Part shown: one piece after another, positions 25,501-34,928 of the stretch
How positions within the stretch are numbered: the first letter of the stretch is position 1
Layout: each line of letters opens with the position of its first letter
NCBI RefSeq assembly: GCF_004122165.1
Contig: NZ_SBKO01000002.1
Span: 434,001-498,000, forward strand
Source: Flavobacterium amnicola
GTDB taxonomy: Bacteria > Bacteroidota > Bacteroidia > Flavobacteriales > Flavobacteriaceae
Direction: 5' to 3'
DNA: 64,000 nt
Notes under the pieces: generated by a model
Databases searched by the model: none
Told to the model about the DNA's origin: nothing
Seen by the model: the letters and a program-made list of their open reading frames with translations, nothing else
Translations under genes and position numbers: made by a program

Positions 25501-27891
25501 ATGAAAAGAGTAATTAAAAAAGTAGCAGTCGTTGGGTCCGGTATTATGGGTTCAGGTATTGCTTGTCATTTTGCAAATATCGGTGTCGAAGTTTTGCTTT
25601 TAGACATTGTTCCTAGAGAACTTAACGAAGTTGAGCAAAAAAAGGGTCTAACTCTAGAGAGTAAAGTGGTACGCAACCGTATCGTAAACGATAGTTTGGC
25701 AGCAGCTTTAAAATCGAAACCCTCTCCTATTTATCATCCAAAATTTGCCGATCGAATCAGCACTGGGAATTTAACGGATGATATTGCTAAAATCAAAGAT
25801 GTAGATTGGATTATCGAAGTGGTTGTAGAACGTTTGGATATTAAAAAACAAGTGTTTGAGCAAATCGACCAACACAGAAGACCAGGTACTTTAATTACTT
25901 CTAATACTTCTGGAATTCCAATAAAATTTATGAGTGAAGGTAGAAGCGAAGACTTCCAAAAGCATTTCTGCGGCACACACTTCTTCAACCCTGCTCGTTA
26001 TTTGAAATTATTTGAAATTATTCCTGGTCCGCAAACTTCTACAGAAGTATTGGACTTCTTAAATAACTACGGTGAACAATTCTTAGGAAAAACGTCTGTA
26101 GTCGCAAAAGATACACCAGCATTCATTGGAAACCGTATCGGAATCTTCGGAATTCAAAGTTTATTCCACTTGGTGAAAGATATGGGATTGACTATCGAAG
26201 AAGTAGATAAATTAACTGGACCGGTTATTGGCCGTCCAAAATCGGCTACTTTCCGTACTGTTGACGTGGTTGGATTAGATACATTAGTACATGTTGCGAA
26301 TGGAATCTACGAAAACTGTCCAAACGACGAAGCACACGAATTATTCAAACTTCCTGATTTCATCACAAAAATGATGGAAAACAAATGGTTGGGAAGCAAA
26401 ACGGGTCAAGGTTTCTACAAAAAAGAAGGCAAAGATATTCTGTCATTAGACTTAAACACTTTAGAATATCGTCCAAATAAAAGAGCGTCTTTTGCTACGC
26501 TTGAAATGACAAAAACGATTGAAAAACCTATCGATAGATTCAAAGTATTAGTAAAAGGAAAGGACAAAGCAGGAGAATTCTATAGAAAATCATTTTCTTC
26601 TATGTTTGCTTATGTTTCCAATAGAGTTCCTGAAATTACGGATGAATTTTACAAAATTGACGATGCTATGAAAGCTGGTTTCGGGTGGGAAAATGGTCCT
26701 TTCGAAATTTGGGATGCCATCGGTGTTCAAAAAGGTATCGAATTAATGAAAGCGGAAGGTTATGAACCAGCTGCTTGGGTTAATGACATGATTGCGAGTG
26801 GAAATACTTCTTTCTACACTGTTAAAGAAGGGGCTACTCATTTTTATAACATTAGCTCTAAATCACAAGCTAAAGTTCCAGGACAAGATGCATTCATCAT
26901 CTTAAACAACATTCGTGAAACGAAAAAAGTTTGGGGTAATGCCGATTGTACTGTTCATAATATTGGTGACGGAATCTTAAACTTAGAATTCCACTCTAAA
27001 ATGAATACCATCGGTGGTGGCGTTCTTCAAGGAATCAACAAAGCGATCGACTTAGCAGAAAAAGAATACAACGGATTAGTCATCGGAAATCAAGGCGCTA
27101 ATTTCTCAGTTGGGGCTAATATCGGAATGATTTTCATGATGGCTGTGGAACAAGAATACGACGAGTTGAATATGGCCATCAAAATGTTCCAAGACACGAT
27201 GATGCGTGCCCGTTACTCTTCAATTCCAGTAATTTCTGCTCCGCATGGAATGACTTTAGGGGGTGGTTGCGAACTTTCAATGCATGCTGACAAAGTAGTT
27301 GCTGCTGCAGAAACGTATATCGGATTGGTAGAGTTTGGAGTTGGAGTTATCCCTGGTGGTGGTGGTTCTAAAGAAATGGCGTTACGTGCTGCTGATACTT
27401 TCCGTAAAAACGATGTTGAATTAAACGTTCTTCAAGAATACTTCCTAACTATCGGTATGGCAAAAGTAGCCACTTCTGCTTATGAAGCCTTCGATTTAGG
27501 AATCTTACAAAAAGGAAAAGATGTGGTAGTGATAAACAAAGACCGTCAGATTGCAGAAGCTAAAAAACACGCTTTATTAATGGCAGAAGCGGGTTATACA
27601 CAACCTGCACGTCGCAAGGATATCAAAGTATTAGGAAAACAAGCTTTAGGGATGTTCTTAGTAGGAACCGATCAAATGGTAGCTGGACAATATATTTCAG
27701 AACACGATCAGAAAATAGCTAACAAATTAGCCTATGTAATGGCGGGTGGCGATTTATCAGAACCAACATTGGTAACAGAACAATACTTATTGGATATAGA
27801 AAGAGAAGCTTTCTTATCACTTTGTACGGAAAGAAAAACATTGGAGCGTATCCAATTTATGTTAACTAAAGGAAAACCTCTAAGAAACTAG
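25501..27891 (+). CDS. Fused 3-hydroxyacyl-CoA dehydrogenase / enoyl-CoA hydratase
   Basis: The 796-residue fusion carries two beta-oxidation steps. The N-terminal half is the NAD-dependent dehydrogenase: Rossmann loop VAVVGSGIMGSGIACHFA, then HFFNPARYLKLFEIIPG with the catalytic His, and the C-terminal dehydrogenase domain (FIGNRIGIFGIQS). The C-terminal third is a crotonase domain (NQGANFSVGANIG for the oxyanion hole, GMTLGGGCELSMHAD, FGVGVIPGGGGSKEMALR with the catalytic Glu/Gly region). The order dehydrogenase-then-hydratase is that of Bacillus FadN, the reverse of E. coli FadB. It sits in an operon with the thiolase (3 bases on) and acyl-CoA dehydrogenase genes. Confidence 0.94.
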   Translation: MKRVIKKVAVVGSGIMGSGIACHFANIGVEVLLLDIVPRELNEVEQKKGLTLESKVVRNRIVNDSLAAALKSKPSPIYHPKFADRISTGNLTDDIAKIKDVDWIIEVVVERLDIKKQVFEQIDQHRRPGTLITSNTSGIPIKFMSEGRSEDFQKHFCGTHFFNPARYLKLFEIIPGPQTSTEVLDFLNNYGEQFLGKTSVVAKDTPAFIGNRIGIFGIQSLFHLVKDMGLTIEEVDKLTGPVIGRPKSATFRTVDVVGLDTLVHVANGIYENCPNDEAHELFKLPDFITKMMENKWLGSKTGQGFYKKEGKDILSLDLNTLEYRPNKRASFATLEMTKTIEKPIDRFKVLVKGKDKAGEFYRKSFSSMFAYVSNRVPEITDEFYKIDDAMKAGFGWENGPFEIWDAIGVQKGIELMKAEGYEPAAWVNDMIASGNTSFYTVKEGATHFYNISSKSQAKVPGQDAFIILNNIRETKKVWGNADCTVHNIGDGILNLEFHSKMNTIGGGVLQGINKAIDLAEKEYNGLVIGNQGANFSVGANIGMIFMMAVEQEYDELNMAIKMFQDTMMRARYSSIPVISAPHGMTLGGGCELSMHADKVVAAAETYIGLVEFGVGVIPGGGGSKEMALRAADTFRKNDVELNVLQEYFLTIGMAKVATSAYEAFDLGILQKGKDVVVINKDRQIAEAKKHALLMAEAGYTQPARRKDIKVLGKQALGMFLVGTDQMVAGQYISEHDQKIANKLAYVMAGGDLSEPTLVTEQYLLDIEREAFLSLCTERKTLERIQFMLTKGKPLRN

Positions 27892-27894
27892 AAA

Positions 27895-29076
27895 ATGAAA
27901 ACAGCATATATAGTAAAAGGATATAGAACAGCCGTTGGTAAAGCTCCAAAAGGATTGTTCCGTTTTAAAAGACCTGATGAATTGGCTGCCGAAACTATCG
28001 AATATTTGATGGCACAATTACCAGGTTTTGACAAGACAAGAATTGACGACGTGATGGTTGGAAATGCCATGCCGGAAGCAGAACAAGGATTAAACGTGGG
28101 TCGTTTAATTTCATTAATGGGATTAAAAGTAGACGATGTGCCTGGAGTAACCGTAAACCGTTACTGTGCATCTGGCCTAGAAACTATAGGAATGGCAACT
28201 GCCAAAATCCAATCGGGAATGGCACAATGTATCATTGCTGGTGGAGCAGAAAGTATGAGTTATATTCCAATGGGTGGTTACAAACCAACTCCAGATTATA
28301 AAGCTGCAGCTGCAGGTCACGAAGATTATTACTGGGGAATGGGTTTAACGGCCGAAGCGGTTGCTAAACAATTCAATGTTTCTCGTGCTGATCAAGATGA
28401 ATTTGCCTACCAATCACACATGAAAGCATTAAAAGCTCAAGCTGAAGGTAAATTTGATGCTCAAATTGCTCCAATAACTGTTGAACAAACGTTCTTAAAT
28501 GAAGCAGGTAAAAAAGAAACAAAATCATATACTGTTACTAAAGATGAAGGACCAAGATTAGGAACTTCTGTGGAAGCATTAGCGAGTTTAAAACCTGTTT
28601 TTGCTGCTGATGGTTCGGTTACGGCAGGAAACTCTTCTCAAATGAGTGATGGAGCCGCTTTCGTTTTAATCATGAGTGAAGAAATGGTTAAAGAATTAAA
28701 CCTTGAACCAATCGCACGTTTGGTAAACTTTGCTTCGGCTGGTGTTGAACCAAGAATTATGGGTATTGGTCCAGTAAAAGCCATTCCAAAAGCGGTACAA
28801 CAAGCGGGTTTAAAAATCTCTGATATCGAATTATTCGAGTTAAACGAAGCCTTTGCTGCACAATCATTAGCCGTAATCCGTGAATTGGACTTAAATCCAG
28901 AAATCATCAACGTAAACGGTGGTGCGATTGCTTTAGGTCACCCGCTAGGATGTACAGGAGCAAAATTATCGGTTCAGTTATTTGACGAAATGAAACGTCG
29001 TGGTAACAAATACGGAATGGTAACCATGTGTGTAGGTACAGGTCAGGGAACTGCTGGTATTTTCGAATTATTATAA
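27895..29076 (+). CDS. fadA: Acetyl-CoA C-acyltransferase (3-ketoacyl-CoA thiolase)
   Basis: The 393-residue thiolase catalyses the last, thiolytic step of beta-oxidation. Active-site residues are all visible: nucleophilic Cys in NRYCASGLETIGMA, NEAFAAQS, His in GGAIALGHPLGCTGAK, and the second Cys in MCVGTGQGTAGIFE. It begins 3 bases after the dehydrogenase/hydratase gene and ends 35 bases before the acyl-CoA dehydrogenase ATG. Length is typical. Confidence 0.95.
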   Translation: MKTAYIVKGYRTAVGKAPKGLFRFKRPDELAAETIEYLMAQLPGFDKTRIDDVMVGNAMPEAEQGLNVGRLISLMGLKVDDVPGVTVNRYCASGLETIGMATAKIQSGMAQCIIAGGAESMSYIPMGGYKPTPDYKAAAAGHEDYYWGMGLTAEAVAKQFNVSRADQDEFAYQSHMKALKAQAEGKFDAQIAPITVEQTFLNEAGKKETKSYTVTKDEGPRLGTSVEALASLKPVFAADGSVTAGNSSQMSDGAAFVLIMSEEMVKELNLEPIARLVNFASAGVEPRIMGIGPVKAIPKAVQQAGLKISDIELFELNEAFAAQSLAVIRELDLNPEIINVNGGAIALGHPLGCTGAKLSVQLFDEMKRRGNKYGMVTMCVGTGQGTAGIFELL

Positions 29077-29111
29077 AAATCAACAAAAAACTAAAAATAC
29101 AATCAAGAGTT

Positions 29112-30902
29112 ATGGAAGATATTACAAGAGGAGGTCAATTCCTTGTTAAAGAAACAAAATGTGAAAATGTTTTTACTCCTGAAGATTTTTCGGAAGAACA
29201 AATCATGATGCGTGATACCGTAAAGGAATTTGTTGACAAAGAAATTTGGCCCAACAAAGATCGTTTTGAGAAAAAAGATTACAAATTTACCGAAGAATGC
29301 ATGCGCAAAACAGGTGAATTAGGACTTTTAGGTGTTGCGGTTCCTGAAGCTTACGGCGGATTAGGAATGGGATTCGTTTCTACAATGTTGGTTTGTGATT
29401 ATATCTCGGGAGCAACTGGATCGTTTTCCACTGCTTTCGGAGCACACACCGGAATTGGAACGATGCCAATAACTTTGTATGGTACAGAAGAACAAAAGAA
29501 AAAATACGTTCCTAAATTAGCTTCTGGCGAATGGTTTGGTGCATACTGTTTAACAGAACCTGGCGCAGGATCGGATGCCAATTCAGGAAAAACTAAAGCC
29601 GTTCTTTCAGAAGATGGTACACACTATAAAATTACTGGGCAAAAAATGTGGATTTCTAATGCAGGATTCTGTTCTGTTTTCATCGTTTTTGCTAGAATTG
29701 GTGATGATAAAAATATTACAGGTTTCATCGTAGAAAATGATCCAAGCAACGGAATTACGATGAACGAAGAAGAACACAAATTAGGAATTCGTGCGTCTTC
29801 TACCCGTCAGGTATTCTTTGCTGATACTAAAGTTCCATTAGAAAACATGCTAGCAGGACAAGGCGAAGGTTTCAAAATTGCGATGAATGCTTTAAATGTT
29901 GGTCGTATCAAATTGGCAGCTGCTTGTTTAGATGCACAACGTCGTACCATTACTGCTTCAGTAAAATATGCTAATGAAAGACTACAATTTAATGTTCCAA
30001 TTTCTAGTTTTGGTGCTATTCGTTCTAAATTAGCAACTATGGCTACCAATGCTTATGTAGGAGAATCGGCATCTTACCGCGCTGCAAAAAGCATTGAAGA
30101 CCGAATCATCGCTCGTGAAGCAGAAGGTGCAAGTCATCAAGAAGCAGAATTAAAAGGGGTGGAAGAATTCGCGATCGAATGTTCTATTTTGAAAGTGGCG
30201 GTTTCAGAAGATATCCAAAACTGTGCTGACGAAGGAATTCAAATCTTTGGTGGAATGGGATTCTCTGAAGACACTCCAATGGAATCGGCTTGGAGAGATG
30301 CTCGTATCGCTCGTATCTACGAAGGAACGAACGAAATCAACCGTATGCTTTCTGTAGGTATGCTTGTGAAAAAAGCAATGAAAGGGCATGTCGATTTATT
30401 AGGACCTGCTATGAAAGTGGCGGAAGAATTAATGGGTATTCCAGATTTCGATACACCTGATTATTCTGAATTATTCGCGGAAGAAAAAGAATTAATCGGC
30501 AAATTGAAAAAATCATTCTTAATGGTGGCTGGTGCAGCGGTTCAAAAATACGGACCGGATTTAGAAGCACACCAACAATTATTAATGGCGGCTTCTGATA
30601 TGTTGATTGAAATCTATATGGCAGAATCTGGAATTTTACGTACCGAAAAATTAGCAAAATCAAAAGGTGCTGAAAACGTAAAAGAACAAATCGCTATGGC
30701 ACAATTATACTTATACAATGCCGTAGATATCATCACGCAAAAAGGAAAAGAAGGTATTGCTTCTTTCGCCGAAGGTGACGAACAACGCATGATGTTAATG
30801 GGCTTACGTCGTTTTACAAAATACGTAAACATGCCTAACGTAGTAGCATTAAGAGAAACAATCGCTTCTAAATTAGTAGAAGAAAACAGCTACTGCTTCT
30901 AA
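29112..30902 (+). CDS. Acyl-CoA dehydrogenase
   Basis: The 596-residue flavoenzyme performs the first oxidation of beta-oxidation. It contains AYCLTEPGAGSDANS (FAD/substrate loop), KMWISNAGFCSVFIVFARI, and IFGGMGFSEDTPMESAWRDARIARIYEGTNEINR, where the Glu of YEGTNEINR is the expected catalytic base. The extra 180 C-terminal residues resemble those of Bacillus FadE and very-long-chain dehydrogenases. An in-frame extension overlaps the thiolase end; ATG 29112 is taken because the conserved N-terminus starts there. It closes the marR-fad operon, before a terminator. Confidence 0.94.
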   Translation: MEDITRGGQFLVKETKCENVFTPEDFSEEQIMMRDTVKEFVDKEIWPNKDRFEKKDYKFTEECMRKTGELGLLGVAVPEAYGGLGMGFVSTMLVCDYISGATGSFSTAFGAHTGIGTMPITLYGTEEQKKKYVPKLASGEWFGAYCLTEPGAGSDANSGKTKAVLSEDGTHYKITGQKMWISNAGFCSVFIVFARIGDDKNITGFIVENDPSNGITMNEEEHKLGIRASSTRQVFFADTKVPLENMLAGQGEGFKIAMNALNVGRIKLAAACLDAQRRTITASVKYANERLQFNVPISSFGAIRSKLATMATNAYVGESASYRAAKSIEDRIIAREAEGASHQEAELKGVEEFAIECSILKVAVSEDIQNCADEGIQIFGGMGFSEDTPMESAWRDARIARIYEGTNEINRMLSVGMLVKKAMKGHVDLLGPAMKVAEELMGIPDFDTPDYSELFAEEKELIGKLKKSFLMVAGAAVQKYGPDLEAHQQLLMAASDMLIEIYMAESGILRTEKLAKSKGAENVKEQIAMAQLYLYNAVDIITQKGKEGIASFAEGDEQRMMLMGLRRFTKYVNMPNVVALRETIASKLVEENSYCF

Positions 30903-30928
30903 AAATAAATTTTAATTAGTTTGGTGGA

Positions 30929-30965
30929 AAAGGTCACAGCAGTTAATTCTGCTGTGGCTTTTTTC
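30929..30965 (+). terminator. Terminator of the fad operon
   Basis: CACAGCAG (30935-30942) pairs with CTGCTGTG (30949-30956) around TTAATT, with further pairs outside and a T-run after. Confidence 0.87.
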
Positions 30966-30982
30966 TTTATAAGTATTTTATG

Positions 30983-30990
30983 TAACTTTA
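30983..30990 (+). promoter_or_regulatory. Possible SOD promoter box
   Basis: TAACTTTA differs from TAnnTTTG only in the last base; it is 19 bases before the ATG. Confidence 0.4.
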
Positions 30991-31009
30991 ACCTATTAAA
31001 TTTTACCTC

Positions 31010-31531
31010 ATGAAAAAGTTCCTCTTTGTAACTACTGTTCTAGTTTTATTTGTTTTTGCCTGTAAAACCGCTTCGGGCAACCAAAAAGAATTGGTTTTAA
31101 TGTTACAACCTAAAAGTGATACGCAAGTGTCTGGTTCTGCCACTTTTACTGAAAAAAATGGTGTAGTGACTTTTGTCGCCAATATAAAAGGATTAACTCC
31201 CGGGGAACACGCCATTCATATCCATGAAAAATCAGATTGCTCTGCTCCAGATGCCTCCTCTGCAGGTGGACACTGGAATCCAACTTTTAAAAAACATGGG
31301 AAATGGGGCGCAGAAGAACATCATAAAGGAGATATTGGCAATTTCACCGCCGATGCCAATGGTAATGGAACTATTCAATTTTCTACCAATGAATGGTGTA
31401 TTGGCTGCGAGGATGAAACTAAAAATATTATTGGCAAAAGCATAATTGTACACAAAGGTGCCGATGATTTTACAACACAACCTACCGGTAACGCTGGTGG
31501 CAGAGTGGCGTGTACTGCGATTATTAAATAA
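31010..31531 (+). CDS. Cu,Zn superoxide dismutase-family lipoprotein
   Basis: The 173-residue protein begins with a lipoprotein signal (LVLFVFACKT). The SOD fold shows copper ligands in HAIHIHEK (H-x-H), a bridging/zinc region in AGGHWNP and KHGKWG, the HHKGDIGNF segment (zinc His/Asp), and the last copper His in IIVHKGADDF. The disulfide cysteines are likely those in SDCSAP and RVACTAI. It would remove superoxide in the periplasm. The next gene starts 2 bases after its stop. Confidence 0.9.
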   Translation: MKKFLFVTTVLVLFVFACKTASGNQKELVLMLQPKSDTQVSGSATFTEKNGVVTFVANIKGLTPGEHAIHIHEKSDCSAPDASSAGGHWNPTFKKHGKWGAEEHHKGDIGNFTADANGNGTIQFSTNEWCIGCEDETKNIIGKSIIVHKGADDFTTQPTGNAGGRVACTAIIK

Positions 31532-31533
31532 TT

Positions 31534-32097
31534 ATGTCAAAACCCCTCCTCTACTTTAAAAACGCTCAGGAATGGCGCGAATGGCTACATGAAAATCACA
31601 CTACTTGTTTAGGGGTAGAACTCATTTTTTATCGTGTTGACAGTCCATTTGAAAGTATGCGTTGGGAAGAAGCGGTTCAAGTTGCTTTGTGCTATGGTTG
31701 GATTGATTCGACAGTCAGAAAATTAGATGAAGAAAGGCGAAAGCAAGCCTTCGGACCCAGAAAAGATAAAAGTGTCTGGAGCAAAGTCAACAAAAACTAT
31801 ATCGAAAAATTAACGGAAGCAGGACTCATGCACGAAAGTGGTTTTCAAAAAATTGAAATTGCAAAACAAAACGGCTCTTGGACATCACTTGATGCCGTTG
31901 AAAATCATGAAGTTCCCGAGGATTTAGAATTCGCTTTTAAACAAAATCCCAAAGCCTTAGAAAATTACCAAAACTTCAGTACCTCCTATCGCAAAAGCTA
32001 TTTGTATTGGTTAAATCAGGCCAAGCGTGAAGAAACAAGAAAAAAAAGAATTGAAGAAATTGTAGCACTTTGCTTATCCAATAAAAAAAGCAGGTAA
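31534..32097 (+). CDS. YdeI/OmpD-associated family protein
   Basis: The 187-residue protein matches the YdeI-like family: EWREWLHENHTTCLGVELIFYR, then EAVQVALCYGWIDSTVRKLD and QAFGPRKDKSVWSKVNKNYIEKL, ending in a basic helix (EETRKKRIEEIVAL). Family members are described as having a role in bacteriocin or antimicrobial-peptide tolerance, but the biochemical function is unknown. It starts 2 bases after the SOD gene and ends 12 bases before the Crp/Fnr gene, so the three probably share a transcript. Confidence 0.85.
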   Translation: MSKPLLYFKNAQEWREWLHENHTTCLGVELIFYRVDSPFESMRWEEAVQVALCYGWIDSTVRKLDEERRKQAFGPRKDKSVWSKVNKNYIEKLTEAGLMHESGFQKIEIAKQNGSWTSLDAVENHEVPEDLEFAFKQNPKALENYQNFSTSYRKSYLYWLNQAKREETRKKRIEEIVALCLSNKKSR

Positions 32098-32109
32098 TAA
32101 TTTTAGCCT

Positions 32110-32799
32110 ATGTATGAAGAATTAAAATATTGGTATTTAAGAGATCATAAACTTTTCAGAACGCTGAGTTTCGCTCAAATTAAGCAGTTGTGCATTATTG
32201 TGGGTTTCAAAAAAGCATTAAAAGGGGAAATTATTTATTTTTCTAATTCAGAAGTCCCTAGAATCTTTTTACTGAAAAGAGGAAGTATAAAAATAGTGGC
32301 AGTTGACGAAGAAGGAAATGAAACGATAAAAGACATTATTCTTAAAGGTGATTTATTTGGAGAATTGACTTTGGAAAGTGATACAAACTCGAACGAATAT
32401 GCCAAAGCACTCACCGATGAAGTTTCCATTTGTAGTTTTTTGTTGTCTGATTTTGAAGATTTAATGATGCGAAACCCCAGTCTTGCCTTAGGATACACCA
32501 AATTTGTGGGCTTAAAAATGAAGCGCATCAAAAACAATTATGCCAATTTAGTCTCTAAAGATGCCAAATCGAGGCTGCTTACTTTTTTAAACGATTGGAT
32601 GGAGAGAGAAGGAAAAAAAGAAGGCGAAAAAGTAGTACTTGAAAATTACCTCACCCAAAATGATATCGCACAAATTATTTGTACTTCAAGACAAACAGCC
32701 ACTAGCCTACTCAATGAATTTGAAGAAAGCGGTATTATTCAATATGGTAGAAAAGAAATAATAGTCCCTAATTATACGCTTTTCCAAAAGTTGCTATAA
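32110..32799 (+). CDS. Crp/Fnr-family transcriptional regulator
   Basis: The 229-residue protein has an N-terminal cyclic-nucleotide-binding-type beta-roll (FKKALKGEIIYFSNS, FLLKRGSIKIVAVDEEGNE, LKGDLFGELTLES) and a C-terminal winged helix (LTQNDIAQIICTSRQTATSLLNEFEESGII). No cluster-binding cysteine set like that of Fnr is visible, so an oxygen-sensing Fe-S role is not supported. Relatives control nitrogen oxide, oxidative or anaerobic responses. It lies immediately upstream of the YHS-headed operon, which is a plausible target. Confidence 0.88.
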   Translation: MYEELKYWYLRDHKLFRTLSFAQIKQLCIIVGFKKALKGEIIYFSNSEVPRIFLLKRGSIKIVAVDEEGNETIKDIILKGDLFGELTLESDTNSNEYAKALTDEVSICSFLLSDFEDLMMRNPSLALGYTKFVGLKMKRIKNNYANLVSKDAKSRLLTFLNDWMEREGKKEGEKVVLENYLTQNDIAQIICTSRQTATSLLNEFEESGIIQYGRKEIIVPNYTLFQKLL

Positions 32800-32828
32800 A
32801 ATCTCACGTAATGTAAAATACCTGACAT

Positions 32829-32856
32829 TTGTACCTTTTTCATTGCTATACCTTTA
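32829..32856 (+). promoter_or_regulatory. Probable promoter of the YHS-to-LysE operon
   Basis: TTG at 32829-32831 and TACCTTTA at 32849-32856, spacer 17, fit TTG-N17-23-TAnnTTTG apart from the final base. It lies 24 bases before the YHS gene. Confidence 0.45.
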
Positions 32857-32879
32857 CATCATAAATAAATAAATAAGCT

Positions 32880-33338
32880 ATGAAAAAATTAATTCTTCTA
32901 GTCGTTTTTACACTTTCAATAGTGGGGAACGCACAAAATCAATCTAAAAAAATTACCGCTTTTAATGTAGAGAACAAATTGGCTTTACAAGGCTATGATC
33001 CTGTTTCCTACTTTAAACAAAACAAAGCCATAAAAGGAAAAAAAGAATGGGCAGCGACTCATGAGGGTATTACTTATTATTTTTCCACAAAAGAAAACAA
33101 AGAGGCATTCTTAAAAAACGCTGCGGCATTCGAACCTCAATACGGAGGTTGGTGTGCTTATGCTATGGGCGCATATGGAGACAAAGTAAGTATTAACCCC
33201 GAAACTTTCAAGATTATTGATGGAAAATTGTATTTGTACTATAATGCTTACTTTAATAATACCTTAAAAACTTGGAATAAAGATGAAACAAACCTAAAAG
33301 CAAAGGCCAATGCTAATTGGAAAAAAATATACAATTAA
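32880..33338 (+). CDS. Exported YHS-domain protein
   Basis: The 152-residue protein has a signal peptide (MKKLILLVVFTLSIVGNAQ) and one YHS domain: LQGYDPVSYF, then THEGITYYFSTKENKEAFLKN, FEPQYGGWCAYAMGAYG, and FKIIDGKLYLYYN. YHS domains are small putative metal-binding modules found with copper and heavy-metal proteins; the conserved Cys here is in GGWCAYA. It heads a six-gene run and ends 10 bases before the DoxX-like gene. Confidence 0.87.
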   Translation: MKKLILLVVFTLSIVGNAQNQSKKITAFNVENKLALQGYDPVSYFKQNKAIKGKKEWAATHEGITYYFSTKENKEAFLKNAAAFEPQYGGWCAYAMGAYGDKVSINPETFKIIDGKLYLYYNAYFNNTLKTWNKDETNLKAKANANWKKIYN

Positions 33339-33348
33339 AACCAAAATC

Positions 33349-33729
33349 ATGAAAACATCGTATATTAATTTGATATTAAAAATTGTTGTGGCGGTAATAT
33401 TATTGCAGACTTTACTATTTAAATTTTCAGGAAGTGACGAATCTGTGTATATCTTTACTAAATTAGGGGCAGAACCCTATGGCAGAATTGGTTCAGGAAT
33501 TATAGAATTGATTATTTCAATATTATTGTTTGTCAATAAAACAAAACTATATGCCGCTATTATGGCCTTTGGGACAATGCTGGTGGCTGCAATTTCTCAT
33601 CTAACAATTTTGGGAATTGAAGTTATGAATGACGGAGGCACTTTATTTATGCTGTCGCTAATAGTGCTTTTTTGTAGCAGTATTTTAGTATTTCAGTACA
33701 AAAATGATTTTAAACTTAAACTAATTTAA
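33349..33729 (+). CDS. DoxX-like membrane protein
   Basis: The 126-residue protein has about four membrane helices (residues 7-24, 47-63, 69-90, 98-116). The N-terminal helix with QTLLFKFSGSDE and the following IGSGIIELIISILLF fit the DoxX/DoxD-like family of small membrane proteins, some of which are quinol-linked. The start at 33349 is preferred to an in-frame ATG that overlaps the YHS gene. It is the second gene of the operon, 11 bases before the DinB-like gene. Confidence 0.75.
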   Translation: MKTSYINLILKIVVAVILLQTLLFKFSGSDESVYIFTKLGAEPYGRIGSGIIELIISILLFVNKTKLYAAIMAFGTMLVAAISHLTILGIEVMNDGGTLFMLSLIVLFCSSILVFQYKNDFKLKLI

Positions 33730-33740
33730 AAAAAAAATTA

Positions 33741-34229
33741 ATGGATTTTATTGGAATTAAAAACACACTTCACGAATTAAAAAAGGTAATTGAACAACTT
33801 ACCAACGAAGATTATACAAAGCCAATAGATTCCTTAAGTGGAGCCACAATTGGTGAACATTCTCGTCACATCATAGAATTATTTCAAAGTGTTATAAACG
33901 CCTATGAAACGGGGCATCTGAATTACGATCATCGGGAACGAAACAAACTTATTCAAACGAATAACGAATTGGCCATTTCGATGATTGAAAAAGTGATTGC
34001 ATCCATTGAAAATCCTAATAAAAAATTAGAATTAGAACATACGGTTTCAGGAAATAGCATTGTAATAGAAACCAATTACTTTAGGGAAATGCTCTACAAT
34101 CTAGAACATTGCATTCACCACCAAGCCTTAATAAAAGTCGCTGTTTTACAAATCAATTATATCGAAATTAATGAATATTTTGGCGTAGCGCCTTCAACCA
34201 TCGAGTATAGAAAACAATGTGCACAGTAA
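33741..34229 (+). CDS. DinB-like four-helix protein
   Basis: The 162-residue protein has the DinB/YfiT fold pattern: a helical bundle with metal-ligand histidines in IGEHSRHIIELF and LEHCIHHQALIKVA. The family includes thiol-dependent transferases (bacillithiol, mycothiol) and damage-inducible proteins of unknown role. The C-terminal FGVAPSTIEYR is often conserved in this subfamily. It overlaps the next gene by 13 bases, which indicates translational coupling with the NRDE protein. Confidence 0.82.
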   Translation: MDFIGIKNTLHELKKVIEQLTNEDYTKPIDSLSGATIGEHSRHIIELFQSVINAYETGHLNYDHRERNKLIQTNNELAISMIEKVIASIENPNKKLELEHTVSGNSIVIETNYFREMLYNLEHCIHHQALIKVAVLQINYIEINEYFGVAPSTIEYRKQCAQ

Positions 34230-34927
34230 CTTTTGTAAACAGCCATGGTAAACACATCATTACATCCAATCGTGATGAAAAAATTGTGCGGCCAAAATCA
34301 ATTATTCCCAAAACCTATTTAATTCAATCCAAAAAAATTTTCTTTTCCAAAGACCCAAAAGCAGGAGGTACTTGGTATGCTGTAGATGAAATTGGAGATG
34401 TGTTAGTATTGTTAAATGGCGCTTCAGAAAAACATATTCCAAAATCAGCCTACCGCAGAAGCAGAGGATTAATTGTCTTGGATATAATCGGTGCGGAAAA
34501 CTGTCTGGAACATTGGAACACTATTGATTTAGAAAACATTGAACCTTTCACGCTTGTGTATTATTCGAATAACGAATTGTACCAATTGCGCTGGGACGAA
34601 ATCAAAAAGGAAACTATCAAATTGGACAGTTCCAAAAATTACATTTGGTCTTCGGTTACTTTATATCCAAAAGAAATTAGAACCATCAGAGAAGAGTGGT
34701 TTTCTGAATTTTTAGCTACAAAAGAAACTGTTTCTCCGGAAGAAATGCTCCATTTTCATCAATATACCGAAACAGAAGACAAAGAAAACGGATTGGTGAT
34801 TAATCGAAATCAAAATATGATGACCCAAAGTATCAGCCAAACGCTAATCAATCAAAACAAACTTTCGTTTACTTATTTGGATTTAATTGACCAAACGAAA
34901 TTCGAAAACACTTTTTTAGTACTGTAA
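34217..34927 (+). CDS. NRDE (TANGO2-like) family protein
   Basis: The 236-residue protein begins MCTVTFV, exposing an N-terminal cysteine after Met removal, followed by the family signature SNRDE. This is the NRDE/TANGO2 family, which has the Ntn-hydrolase fold; eukaryotic TANGO2 is tied to heme/acyl-CoA handling, but bacterial roles are unclear. The KAGGTWYAVDEIGDVLVLLNG segment is also typical. It overlaps the DinB-like gene by 13 bases and is one base from the ATP-grasp gene. Confidence 0.85.
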   Translation: MCTVTFVNSHGKHIITSNRDEKIVRPKSIIPKTYLIQSKKIFFSKDPKAGGTWYAVDEIGDVLVLLNGASEKHIPKSAYRRSRGLIVLDIIGAENCLEHWNTIDLENIEPFTLVYYSNNELYQLRWDEIKKETIKLDSSKNYIWSSVTLYPKEIRTIREEWFSEFLATKETVSPEEMLHFHQYTETEDKENGLVINRNQNMMTQSISQTLINQNKLSFTYLDLIDQTKFENTFLVL

Positions 34928-34928
34928 G